Assembly: GCA_910588005.1 (NCBI GenBank)
Contig: CAJUQM010000031.1
Coordinates: 1 to 34,021, forward strand
Length of the DNA stretch: 34,021 nucleotides
Source: an uncultured Oscillibacter sp.
GTDB lineage: Bacteria; Bacillota; Clostridia; Oscillospirales; Oscillospiraceae
Direction of reading: 5' to 3'
Part shown: piece by piece, positions 14,061-21,225 of the stretch
Position numbering within the stretch: position 1 is the stretch's first letter
Layout: every line of letters begins with the position of its first letter
Notes under the pieces: generated by a model
What the model was told of the DNA's origin: nothing
The model's input: the letters and a program-made list of their open reading frames with translations, nothing else
Database searches by the model: none
Position numbers and translations under genes: made by a program

Positions 14061-15443
14061 CTATTTGATAGTAATTGCCACGGGATTATCAAAATTGGTA
14101 ACCCGATTATGCGTGGGTTCCAGGTAAACCACATCGCCGGAAAATCCCAGCAGTGGGAAATTCTCCGCAGAGATCCCTTCCTCCTCGATCCACTCCCCTG
14201 TTTCCGGGTCCTGAAAGCTGATGCTGGAGCCGCTCTGCCATATATCGTAGTGGTTCCCCGCCTCGTCCCAGAAGCCGTGGCAGCTCATCAGGTTGCTGGA
14301 GCCTCCAATCTCCTGTTCAGAATTCAGGAACGTCACCTCCCAAGAACCGCCGTATAGATGCTCCGCCTTGAGAAATCTGACACCTTGGGGAAGATTTTCC
14401 GCAGTGCCCTCAGCCAGATTCAGCCGCACTTTAGGGGCGTCCTTGTCCTTCCATTTGGCTTGAGTGATATAAAGCGTCAGATTTCGGCCGTGACTGAAAA
14501 AAGTGCTGTCCAGCCAGAAAGTAGCCATACCATCACCCTCAGGGTCGCCAGAGGCGGTAAGACCGCCGGGACGCTCAAACCGCTCTCCGTACTCGTTTTC
14601 CAGATATAGCTCCAGTCCCTGCAAACCGGCGGTATTGCCCGCATTGGACTTCAAATTGACCCGGAGGTGGGTTGGGTATAGCTCCACTTCAGTCAAGGTG
14701 AACTGTTGGCCGTCTAAGGTAAAGGTGGTGTCTACTGGAATGATCTCACCTTGGGCTGTGTAATAGGGGTCGAACTCTAAAAGGAATGGAATTTTTACAA
14801 GGTAATCCGGTTCCTGGTACTCAGGGATCTCCATCATGGCAGCGTCCGGTTCTGCCCGGTTGCGGGCCTCCCAGTCGTAAAATCCAAAGCTTACGCCCAG
14901 GGAGGCGGGAACATTGCTCTCCACAAACTCTAATTTAATTTGCTGGAGTTTACCACTGGTCAGCTGTGCGCTGCCAGAGGAACTTGCCCAGCTGTGGATT
15001 TCACCCATGTCATAGTCGTAATCTACGAACAGACTTTCCCTGTCCGAAAATTGTGCCGTATAAAAAATATTTACTTGCTTACGGTCCACAATAACATACT
15101 CCACCGTGACAGTGATGCCGTCCTCGGTTTTTGTCTCTCCGATGGGCTGGACGTACTCGTTTTCCACAGCGGCGGAGAGGGAGGGCGAGAACGCCACAGC
15201 TTTTGCCAGCTCCCGCAGCCAGGGGACCCGCCCACAGGCGCTGGCGAAGGGAATGGACAAATTCACCAGCAGCACAAAGGCTGTAAAGCAGGCTGCCGCC
15301 CCAAGAACTGGGGTCAGAATCAAACGACGTCTTCTTTGTAAGGTGATCTTCCTTGCTGATACTCGCTGCACAATGTCTTTAAGTCCATCCGGCGTCTCTT
15401 CCAGCTCCGACAGAAGAATCTGATACTCGCTGTTTCGATTCAT
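14061..15443 (-). CDS. DUF4179 anti-sigma-factor-like membrane protein
   Basis: 460 residues. The N-terminal ~38 residues are a cytoplasmic, helix-rich segment (MNRNSEYQILLSELEETP) of the kind that binds the sigma factor; one membrane segment follows at about 41-68 (LILTPVLGAAACFTAFVLLV), then a long extracytoplasmic domain. The start of that domain (PFASACGRVPWLRELAKAVAFSPSLSAAVEN) and the following EDGITVTVEYVIVDRKQVNIFY are typical of DUF4179; the C-terminal half is beta-rich and DUF5643-like. The ATG overlaps the stop of the sigma gene (ATGA), so the two are translationally coupled. By analogy it holds the sigma factor inactive until an envelope signal arrives; the signal is unknown. Confidence 0.88.
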   Translation of the reverse strand: MNRNSEYQILLSELEETPDGLKDIVQRVSARKITLQRRRRLILTPVLGAAACFTAFVLLVNLSIPFASACGRVPWLRELAKAVAFSPSLSAAVENEYVQPIGETKTEDGITVTVEYVIVDRKQVNIFYTAQFSDRESLFVDYDYDMGEIHSWASSSGSAQLTSGKLQQIKLEFVESNVPASLGVSFGFYDWEARNRAEPDAAMMEIPEYQEPDYLVKIPFLLEFDPYYTAQGEIIPVDTTFTLDGQQFTLTEVELYPTHLRVNLKSNAGNTAGLQGLELYLENEYGERFERPGGLTASGDPEGDGMATFWLDSTFFSHGRNLTLYITQAKWKDKDAPKVRLNLAEGTAENLPQGVRFLKAEHLYGGSWEVTFLNSEQEIGGSSNLMSCHGFWDEAGNHYDIWQSGSSISFQDPETGEWIEEEGISAENFPLLGFSGDVVYLEPTHNRVTNFDNPVAITIK

Positions 15444-15913
15444 ACGTTCTCCCCCTCTCCCAATTCCAGCCGCAGCAGCGACAGAGCCTTCCTCTGGCGG
15501 GTGGCTACGGTTCCCTGCGGAATCTCCAGTGCACCGGCGGTCTCTGCCTGGGTATATCCGGCAAAAAACCGCAGAACAACCACCTGCCGCAGCTCCTCCG
15601 GCAGCCGCCGAACGGCCTCTTTCAATGGCAGATGATCGTATTCATCCGGCCCGGCCATGTCCGGCAGGGCCTCCTCCCCGGTCAGGCGTTTCCGGCGGCG
15701 CAGTTCCCGGTGGCACTCGTTGATGAGAATGCGGGTGATCCAGGTCTCAAAAAACTCCGGCTGGCGGAGTTTTTTCAGTCCCCGCAGAGCCTGGTAGACC
15801 GCCTCATCCACAGCTTCCAAAGCATCGGCCTCACTGCCCAAGTACAGATACGCGGCACGGTACAGCCGTGCCTTTACCGCCTCTACTCTGCCTGTAAATT
15901 CATCGTGATCCAA
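15440..15913 (-). CDS. ECF-type RNA polymerase sigma factor
   Basis: 157 residues, the usual size of an ECF sigma factor. Region 2 spans about residues 10-75 (RLYRAAYLYLGSEADALEAVDEAVYQAL, then FETWITRILINECHRELRR); region 4 spans about 100-150 (LPEELRQVVVLRFFAGYTQAETAGALEIPQGTVATRQRKAL), a helix-turn-helix for the -35 element. The start is TTG at 15913, with GGGGGG 7 nt upstream and no nearer ATG in frame. Its stop overlaps the start of the DUF4179 gene. A candidate self-recognised promoter is present at 15944-15971. Confidence 0.92.
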   Translation of the reverse strand: MDHDEFTGRVEAVKARLYRAAYLYLGSEADALEAVDEAVYQALRGLKKLRQPEFFETWITRILINECHRELRRRKRLTGEEALPDMAGPDEYDHLPLKEAVRRLPEELRQVVVLRFFAGYTQAETAGALEIPQGTVATRQRKALSLLRLELGEGENV

Positions 15914-15943
15914 TGCGCCGCCCCCCTCTCTCTTTATCCATTA

Positions 15944-15971
15944 GAGTCGGCAAAACATCATTTTGTTTTCA
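15944..15971 (-). promoter_or_regulatory. Candidate ECF-sigma autoregulatory promoter
   Basis: On the minus strand TGAAAAC (15965-15971), a 15-nt spacer and CGACTC (15944-15949) lie about 30 nt before the sigma gene. The AAC-containing -35 and a CG-rich -10 resemble ECF promoters. No sigma-A promoter is obvious there. Assignment is by resemblance only. Confidence 0.4.
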
Positions 15972-15993
15972 TTGAATACAAATATTTTCCTAC

Positions 15994-16023
15994 ATAAAAA
16001 ACAGCACGGCAAAGCCGTGCTGT
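15994..16023 (-). terminator. Terminator of spoIIM-xerD
   Basis: On the minus strand ACAGCACGGC, a TTT loop and GCCGTGCTGT form a 10-bp stem followed by TTTTTTAT, 11 nt after the xerD stop. Confidence 0.9.
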
Positions 16024-16034
16024 AAAATTGCCTG

Positions 16035-16916
16035 TTATGCCCGCGGATGGGCCTTTTGGTAGACGTCTTTGAGCTGACGCTTCACCACATGGGTGTAGAT
16101 CTGGGTGGAGGAGATGTCCGCGTGCCCCAGCATCTCCTGTATAGAGCGCAGGTCCGCTCCGTTTTCCAGCAGATGCACCGCAAAGGAGTGCCGCAGAGTG
16201 TGCGGTGTGATATCCTTTTCGATCCCCGCCTTCTCCTGATAACACTTGATGATCTTCCAAAAACCCTGGCGGCTCATACGCTCTCCGCTCATATTGACGA
16301 ACAGGGCCTCTTCCCCGTTGTCTGCTATCAGATGCGGACGAATATTTTTTACATAGTCCTGCAGCGCCTTAACCGCCGTATGATACAGCGGAATAATCCG
16401 CTCTTTCCCCTTGCTCCGGCAGCGAATAAAGCCGGCGGACAAATTTAAATCGTCCAGATTCAAGGAGATCAGCTCACTGACACGGATCCCGGTGGCATAC
16501 AGAAGCTCCAGCATCGCATGATCCCGAAAGCCCTTGGCATCCACACACCGGGGCTGGTCCAGAAACGTCTCTACCTCCCGGGAGGTTAAGATCTCCGGGT
16601 ATTTTCGCTCCGCCCTGGCCGCAGTGAGTCCCTTGGCGGGATTGGCATCCACGGAGCCTTCCGCCAGCAAAAAGTTATAAAATGACTTGACAGACGCCAG
16701 AAAGCGGGTAACAGAGGCCGCAGATTTTCCATCGTTCAGCATCCAATTCATATAGCCCTGCACCATTTCAACTTTTGCCTGTCTCAAACTGCACCGCTGG
16801 GATCTTTTTAAATAATCCGCAAATTGGTTTATATCACGAAGGTATGAGGTGACGGTGTTTCGAGAGGCGCGTTTTTCACGCTCCAAATATGTACTGTACC
16901 GTGTAATATCGTCCAT
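16035..16916 (-). CDS. xerD: Tyrosine recombinase XerD
   Basis: 293-residue site-specific recombinase that with XerC resolves chromosome dimers at dif. N-terminal SAM-like core-binding domain (about 1-85), then the catalytic domain with all active-site residues: Arg in ATGIRVSELISLNL, Lys in RSKGKERIIPL, His-x-x-Arg in TPHTLRHSFAVHLLENG, a second His in LGHADISSTQIYTHV, and Tyr in the same motif as nucleophile. It lacks any phage-type extension. Its partner genes match the Bacillus order in which spoIIM precedes xerD, which favours XerD over an element integrase. Confidence 0.92.
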   Translation of the reverse strand: MDDITRYSTYLEREKRASRNTVTSYLRDINQFADYLKRSQRCSLRQAKVEMVQGYMNWMLNDGKSAASVTRFLASVKSFYNFLLAEGSVDANPAKGLTAARAERKYPEILTSREVETFLDQPRCVDAKGFRDHAMLELLYATGIRVSELISLNLDDLNLSAGFIRCRSKGKERIIPLYHTAVKALQDYVKNIRPHLIADNGEEALFVNMSGERMSRQGFWKIIKCYQEKAGIEKDITPHTLRHSFAVHLLENGADLRSIQEMLGHADISSTQIYTHVVKRQLKDVYQKAHPRA

Positions 16917-16992
16917 TCCCAGAAAAGCACCTCCTCAAATCCCTTTCACAAAACAAGAACGCACAAACTTGCTGTCGAATAATATCTCGGCG

Positions 16993-17622
16993 CTAAAGCA
17001 GAATTTGCTCTAAAACCGCTTGCAGAAATCTAGGGGAGAGAAATAAATCCACACATATTCCCACCAGCAGTACAGTGACTGCGCCGATAAAGCGAATCCA
17101 ACAGTCGCGGCCATAGATCACCGGAACAACCCGCTTTCCCCGTCCAAAAGACAGTTTGGCCAACGCCGCGCTGCTTCCCCAGGAGGAGACCGCCAGTAAA
17201 AGATAACAAGGCAGGGTTACCATACATCGCAATCCAAACACTGCAAAAGCCAGAAGAATACCGTCAACTCCGAAAGCAGCAGTAAAACAACAGACAGAAA
17301 AGGAGAGAAAAAAACCATAGGCCACTGTTACACAGGGCAGCAGCAATATGCCCAGCGATGTGAATCCCAGCAGAAAGGCCAATAGCGGATAGCGAAAATA
17401 AATGACAGCAGTGGAGGGTATGGCGCCAGCCGCATGACCGATCCCGCCGCCCAAACGGAAATAATCCGTCAAATAACGGCCCAGCTCGTCTCCTGTTGCA
17501 TCCGGCACCCGGCCTGCCAGGACCTGTCCCAAAAGCACACCGCCGAAAAAAAGCAATGCCAAAAACAGCAGGCAGGGCAACGGGGCAGGCCGCCCGTCTC
17601 TCTCCCGTTTTTTCCAAATCAA
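16993..17622 (-). CDS. spoIIM: Stage II sporulation protein M
   Basis: 209-residue polytopic membrane protein. Five hydrophobic segments can be seen at about 15-35, 73-95, 97-118, 120-148 and 178-200, joined by short loops; the N-terminus is basic (KKRERDGR). In Bacillus SpoIIM joins SpoIID and SpoIIP in the DMP complex that degrades septal peptidoglycan so that the mother cell can engulf the forespore. Sequence identity to Bacillus SpoIIM is low by eye, and the call rests on topology, length and the conserved spoIIM-xerD order. The start is TTG at 17622, with GAGGTG 7 nt before it. A SpoIID-family gene lies at 22266-23942. Confidence 0.78.
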   Translation of the reverse strand: MIWKKRERDGRPAPLPCLLFLALLFFGGVLLGQVLAGRVPDATGDELGRYLTDYFRLGGGIGHAAGAIPSTAVIYFRYPLLAFLLGFTSLGILLLPCVTVAYGFFLSFSVCCFTAAFGVDGILLAFAVFGLRCMVTLPCYLLLAVSSWGSSAALAKLSFGRGKRVVPVIYGRDCWIRFIGAVTVLLVGICVDLFLSPRFLQAVLEQILL

Positions 17623-17696
17623 ACCGCCTCACCTCGCTCTATTCTATGAGCAAAGCAGGCGGTTTATGAAATGGTTAACGTAAACCTGCTATCCTT

Positions 17697-17725
17697 ACTA
17701 TAATGCAAATTCCCAGGATTATCAA
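17697..17725 (-). promoter_or_regulatory. Promoter of spoIIM-xerD
   Basis: TTGATA (17720-17725 on the minus strand), 17-nt spacer, TATAGT (17697-17702), about 75 nt before the spoIIM start. The leader can fold GCAGG/CCTGC with a TTTA/TAAA pairing inside. The form is sigma-A-like, not the sigma-E form expected of a mother-cell gene. Confidence 0.5.
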
Positions 17726-17768
17726 GGAGTTTAGCGGAAAAAGCCTCTTTTTGTAATTTGTGAACAAA

Positions 17769-17793
17769 TATTATGTAAACTGTATTATGTAAA
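17769..17793. repeat. Direct repeat TATTATGTAAA x2 in the spoIIM upstream gap
   Basis: TATTATGTAAA occurs at 17769-17779 and 17783-17793, 14 bp apart. The gap 17623-17954 holds no convincing gene: it contains the spoIIM promoter, this repeat and AT-rich DNA, and lies downstream of the TIGR04086 gene. Confidence 0.6.
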
Positions 17794-17954
17794 TTTAAAA
17801 AACCAGGCTTTTGATCAGAGCTGTCTGTACGCAAAAGGCGATATCTGGTATCCTCGGCCCAGATGCGGCCCCTAGATCTGCCTCGTCCTCTTCCCTGCCC
17901 TTTGTCAAGCCCATATTGCCAACAATTCAGAGGTTTTTTAAATTTTGTGAAATA

Positions 17955-18371
17955 TTACAGGGCCTTCAGTTTTCTCTTTTTCTTTCTTCTGCTTCCCTGT
18001 CCCAGCGCTCCGGCCAATAGACCGCCTGCCAGAGCGCAAAGCAGCAAAATACCACCGCGGCCGGTCCAGGTAATTCCCTCTTCCCAGCAAAGAATTCCGA
18101 TCGCTGTCAATACGCTGGCAAATAACAGCGCACACAGCATTGCGCTGGGGAGCGCACCCCACACAGGCCGCCGCGCACAGAGAAATCCGCCGGCCAGCGC
18201 CGCCACAAGGCAGACTGCCGCAACTGCAGGGAAGAGGCTTTCCTCACCTACCGCTCCCTTGACTACCAGCAGTGTGATCAGCAGCTGCCCCGGCAGGTAT
18301 ACCGCAAAAGCGAGAAGCAGCCCCTTCAAAAAGATCAGTCCACTGGGTGCCTGTTTTTTTCCTTTGCCCAT
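17955..18371 (-). CDS. TIGR04086-family membrane protein
   Basis: 138-residue integral membrane protein with four hydrophobic segments (about residues 13-35, 46-63, 70-92 and 104-122), a basic N-terminus (MGKGKKQ) and a very basic C-terminal tail (GSRRKKKRKLKAL). The layout and the location next to yajC fit the TIGR04086/YrzE family of uncharacterised clostridial and bacillar membrane proteins. The ribosome binding site GGGAGG lies 7 nt before the ATG, but it is part of a strong hairpin, and the 7 nt between it and the start is the T-run of that hairpin (18373-18430). Confidence 0.8.
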   Translation of the reverse strand: MGKGKKQAPSGLIFLKGLLLAFAVYLPGQLLITLLVVKGAVGEESLFPAVAAVCLVAALAGGFLCARRPVWGALPSAMLCALLFASVLTAIGILCWEEGITWTGRGGILLLCALAGGLLAGALGQGSRRKKKRKLKAL

Positions 18372-18372
18372 A

Positions 18373-18430
18373 AAAAATCCTCCCTCGCAATTGTTCTTAT
18401 CCAGAACATATTGCGGGGGAGGCGGTTTTT
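18373..18430. terminator. Hairpin between yajC and TIGR04086, containing its ribosome binding site
   Basis: Arms at 18379-18397 and 18403-18422 form an about 19-bp stem (CCTCCC/GGGAGG, CGCAAT/ATTGCG, GTTCT/AGAAC) with one bulged base and one G-T pair. On both strands it is followed by a T-run of 5-6 bases. On the minus strand the last arm is the GGGAGG ribosome binding site of the TIGR04086 gene and the T-run ends at its ATG. Confidence 0.85.
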
Positions 18431-18444
18431 ATGATTGGCTGCTC

Positions 18445-18795
18445 TTATTTTTCCTCTTTCTCAGGGGCGGGAATCTCATCAACAGAGTCAGTAGGCACCT
18501 CGTCCTTTTTCTCCTTCTTGCCTTTCTCCGGCTGCTCACCGGTCTGGACACCTACAGTAGAAACGGCCCAGCGAGTCAGTTCAATGCGGACCCGGTCTTC
18601 GCTGGTCTCAATAATAATTGTATTTTGGTCTGTGGAGACGATCTTACCCACAATACCTCCAATAGAAGTGACAACATCGCCCTTTTTCAGGCTGTCCCGC
18701 ATCTCTTGAGCCTGCTTCTTCCGCTTATTCTCCGGACGAATCAGGATGAAGTAGAAGATCGCCAGCATTGCGACCATCATGATAATAGGTTCCAT
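18445..18795 (-). CDS. yajC: Sec translocase accessory subunit YajC
   Basis: 116 residues. YajC binds SecDF and YidC in the membrane and assists protein export. One N-terminal membrane segment (about residues 4-20, IIMMVAMLAIFYFILI) is followed by the family signature RPENKRKKQAQEMRDSLKKG and a small beta domain (VVTSIGGIVGKIV). The C-terminus is an acidic, lysine-rich and proline-rich tail. AAGGAG lies 10 nt before the ATG. The usual queA-tgt-yajC neighbourhood is broken by the Vat-family gene; yajC has its own promoter at 18838-18865. Confidence 0.93.
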   Translation of the reverse strand: MEPIIMMVAMLAIFYFILIRPENKRKKQAQEMRDSLKKGDVVTSIGGIVGKIVSTDQNTIIIETSEDRVRIELTRWAVSTVGVQTGEQPEKGKKEKKDEVPTDSVDEIPAPEKEEK

Positions 18796-18837
18796 GTTGA
18801 TAAAACTCCTTTTCCTTCGTAAATTCAGAATGGTATT

Positions 18838-18865
18838 ATTATACCAGAATCAGTCAATTTTGCAA
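18838..18865 (-). promoter_or_regulatory. yajC promoter
   Basis: TTGCAA (18860-18865 on the minus strand), 16-nt spacer, TGG then a perfect TATAAT (18838-18843), an extended -10 context, about 43 nt before the start. Confidence 0.7.
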
Positions 18866-18914
18866 GAACTTTCTTTTCAATGCACTGGTGCCGGCCCTCC
18901 CACCATCAAAATGG

Positions 18915-18943
18915 TTGCCAATCCGTTGCCGCTGTGATAGACT
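18915..18943 (+). promoter_or_regulatory. Candidate promoter of the Vat-family gene
   Basis: TTGCCA (18915-18920), 17-nt spacer, TAGACT (18938-18943), with about 105 nt of leader before the start. The leader holds short complementary segments (AGAGA and TCTCT) but no clear attenuator with a T-run. Confidence 0.4.
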
Positions 18944-19056
18944 GATATGGGGGTTTTTAGTCAAATACACACAGAGAGGGGCGAACATCTCTTGAAGCTC
19001 TGCATTGTGGGATCTGGGATCGTCTTAAAGAAGTAATCAGAAAAGGAGTTTTGATT

Positions 19057-19707
19057 ATGGCGATTCCAGACTACACCAAAGTATACCCTAGAACCGGGGA
19101 TACACAGACCGTATATTTGAAAAATGTTGTAAATGATCCGGCAATCCACATCGGAGCATTTACCATTTACCATGATTTTGTCCACGATCCCAGGGATTTT
19201 CAAAAGAATAATGTACTCTACCACTACCCCATCAACCGTGATCACCTGCGTATTGGAAAATTCTGCTCTATCGCCTGCGGTGCCCGGTTTCTTTTCAACA
19301 GCGCCAACCACACCATGGGTTCCCTCTCCAACTACACTTTTCCTATTTTTTACGAGGCTTGGAATCATGGTATGGCTCCCACGGAAGCGTGGGACAACAA
19401 GGGGGACATCGTCATTGGAAACGATGTCTGGATTGGCTATGAGGCGGTGATTCTAGCGGGCGTCACCATCGGCGACGGCGCAGTGATCGGCACCCGCGCC
19501 GTGGTCACAAAAGATGTTCCATCCTACACCATTGTAGGCGGCGTTCCAGCATACCCGATCCGGCGGAGATTTCCTCCGGAAACCATTGACGCACTGATAG
19601 AATTGCAGTGGTGGGACTGGCCGCTTGAGCAAATCGCGGAGGGAATTCAATTCATCCAGAGCGGCGATATAAAGTCATTGAGGAAATTGGCAGACTGCAG
19701 AGCCTGA
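19057..19707 (+). CDS. Vat-family hexapeptide O-acetyltransferase
   Basis: 216-residue left-handed beta-helix acetyltransferase of the Vat/CatB (xenobiotic acyltransferase) family, which uses acetyl-CoA. It shares with VatA-type streptogramin A acetyltransferases the segments VLYHYPINRDHLRIGKFCSI, FNSANHTMGSLSNYTFPI (His of the ANH motif is the catalytic base), GDIVIGNDVWIGYEAVI, GVTIGDGAVIGTRAVVTKDV, YTIVGGVPAYPIRRRF and the C-terminal LQWWDWP. The length is also right. AAAAGGAG lies 8 nt before the ATG at 19057. It is the only plus-strand gene in the yajC-spoIID block. Family resemblance alone does not prove resistance: many chromosomal members acetylate unknown substrates. Confidence 0.88.
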   Translation: MAIPDYTKVYPRTGDTQTVYLKNVVNDPAIHIGAFTIYHDFVHDPRDFQKNNVLYHYPINRDHLRIGKFCSIACGARFLFNSANHTMGSLSNYTFPIFYEAWNHGMAPTEAWDNKGDIVIGNDVWIGYEAVILAGVTIGDGAVIGTRAVVTKDVPSYTIVGGVPAYPIRRRFPPETIDALIELQWWDWPLEQIAEGIQFIQSGDIKSLRKLADCRA

Positions 19708-19763
19708 AGCCGGCATCTTCTTCTGCGCCAGCGTATAAACTGCTTCTCTGCATAAAATCGGCA

Positions 19764-19800
19764 GCAAGGACGTATCCATATGGATACGTCCTTGCTATTT
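19764..19800. terminator. Terminator between the Vat-family gene and tgt
   Basis: GCAAGGACGTATCCAT and its exact complement ATGGATACGTCCTTGC adjoin with no spacer, a perfect 32-bp palindrome (hairpin with a loop of a few central bases), followed by TATTTT. It lies between convergent genes. Confidence 0.88.
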
Positions 19801-19801
19801 T

Positions 19802-20935
19802 CTATACCCGCTCCTCCAGACGTCCGCTATACCGGGCGCGGAAGTCCGCAAATGTGCCATTATCCAGGGCCTTTCGAATTCGATCCATCAGCTCGTTGTA
19901 AAAATATAGATTGTGCAGTACCGCCAGCCGCAGGGCAAGTACTTCGTCCGCTTTAAAAAGATGCCGCAGGTACGCACGGGAGAAATACCGGCACGCGGGA
20001 CAGCCACAGCTCTCGCTAATAGGACGCTGGTCAGCGGCATACTTCTCGTTCAAGATATTGACGGTGCCCTCCCAGGTGAAGAGCTTTCCATGCCGTCCAT
20101 TGCGGGAGGGCATAACACAGTCAAAAAAGTCCACGCCCCGGCTGACAGCCTCAATAATATTGCTGGGGGTGCCCACCCCCATGAGGTAGCGGGGCTTTTC
20201 TTTGGGCATGTGGGGTTCCACGACATCAATCATCTCATACATAACTTCCGCCGGCTCTCCTACCGCCAGACCGCCGATGGCAAAGCCGTCACAGTCGATC
20301 TTGGCAATCTCTTTCATATGCCAGGCGCGGAGATCTGCGAAAGTAGCTCCCTGGTTGATGCCGAAAAGCATCTGCCCCGGATTCACGGTGTCTGGAAGAC
20401 GATTCAGCCGGTCATGCTCTGCTTTGCACCGCTCCAGCCAGCGAAATGTCCGCTGGCAGCTGGCTTTGGCGTAGTCGTATTGGGCCGGATTCTCCACGCA
20501 TTCGTCAAACGCCATGGCGATGTCACTGCCCAGATTGGACTGGATCTGCATGGATTCCTCCGGTCCCATAAAAATTTTTCGGCCGTCGATATGGGAGGAG
20601 AAGTAGACGCCCTCTTCTTTGATCCTCCGCAAAGAGGCGAGGGAAAACACCTGAAAGCCGCCGGAATCTGTGAGAATCGGTCCGTCCCAGTTCATAAACT
20701 TATGCAGTCCGCCCATCCGCCGCACCAATTGGTCTCCGGGCCGAAGATGGAGGTGATAGGTATTGCTGAGTTCAATCTGGCATCCAATCTTCCGCAGGTC
20801 ATGAGCTGAGACGCCGCCCTTGATGGCGGCCTGAGTCCCCACATTCATAAAAACAGGGGTTTGAACAAGGCCGCCGTGGGCACAGGAAAACTCACCGCGC
20901 CGGGCGCGGCCCTCGGTTTTGAGAACTCTGAACAT
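19802..20935 (-). CDS. tgt: Queuine tRNA-ribosyltransferase (Tgt)
   Basis: Exchanges guanine-34 for preQ1 in tRNAs with GUN anticodons, the entry step of queuosine formation. 377 residues. The TIM-barrel enzyme shows the base-binding Asp in LTDSGGFQVFSLA, GGLAVGEP, the substrate-side GVGTPSNIIEAVSRGVDFFD, the nucleophile Asp in FDCVMPSRNGRHG, and the zinc site CGCPAC with a late His (about LRHLF). It is preceded by the tfoX-like gene (21-nt gap) and queA in one run. Confidence 0.96.
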   Translation of the reverse strand: MFRVLKTEGRARRGEFSCAHGGLVQTPVFMNVGTQAAIKGGVSAHDLRKIGCQIELSNTYHLHLRPGDQLVRRMGGLHKFMNWDGPILTDSGGFQVFSLASLRRIKEEGVYFSSHIDGRKIFMGPEESMQIQSNLGSDIAMAFDECVENPAQYDYAKASCQRTFRWLERCKAEHDRLNRLPDTVNPGQMLFGINQGATFADLRAWHMKEIAKIDCDGFAIGGLAVGEPAEVMYEMIDVVEPHMPKEKPRYLMGVGTPSNIIEAVSRGVDFFDCVMPSRNGRHGKLFTWEGTVNILNEKYAADQRPISESCGCPACRYFSRAYLRHLFKADEVLALRLAVLHNLYFYNELMDRIRKALDNGTFADFRARYSGRLEERV

Positions 20936-20956
20936 GGGCAGTTACTCCTTATTTGA

Positions 20957-21208
20957 TCAAAGACTGTCGAAAAAGGCCCGCAGTGCCACCTTCTCCTCCT
21001 GGGACAGCGCCTTCTTGGGGATGCCGGCCTCCGCGCCGGCCAGAGCGGTGAGCTGGTGGAAGCAGGCGGCGGGATCCACCTGGGCGCGGATGCGGAGGAA
21101 TGCCTCCCGGGGTCCCAGCTTCCGCAGCTGCTCCGGGGTGCCAACACCCACCTGGCGCAGATTGTCCGCCAGCTTGGGACCGATATTGGGAAGGTCCGTC
21201 AATTCCAT
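20957..21208 (-). CDS. Stand-alone TfoX C-terminal-domain protein
   Basis: 83 residues forming only the TfoX/Sxy C-terminal (helix-hairpin-helix-like) domain: LTDLPNIGPKLADNLRQVGV, then GPREAFLRIRAQVD and a helical tail. The N-terminal TfoX domain is absent. The role is unknown; full-length Sxy promotes competence in gamma-proteobacteria, which should not be carried over here. The ATG at 21208 has AGAGGAG 8 nt upstream; longer frames are rejected because they overlap queA. Located between queA and tgt, so likely co-transcribed with the queuosine genes. Confidence 0.82.
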   Translation of the reverse strand: MELTDLPNIGPKLADNLRQVGVGTPEQLRKLGPREAFLRIRAQVDPAACFHQLTALAGAEAGIPKKALSQEEKVALRAFFDSL

Positions 21209-21225
21209 GTAAACATCTCCTCTGA

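Noticed and set aside
16035..16916. Integrase of a second mobile element
   Set aside because: The tyrosine recombinase has XerD size and motifs and follows spoIIM as in Bacillus, with no att-like repeats or phage genes nearby.
18947..19036. 29-codon upstream ORF in the leader of the Vat-family gene
   Set aside because: A leader peptide would suit a drug-inducible gene, but the ATG lies upstream of the predicted transcript start and has no ribosome binding site, and no attenuator hairpin pair was found.
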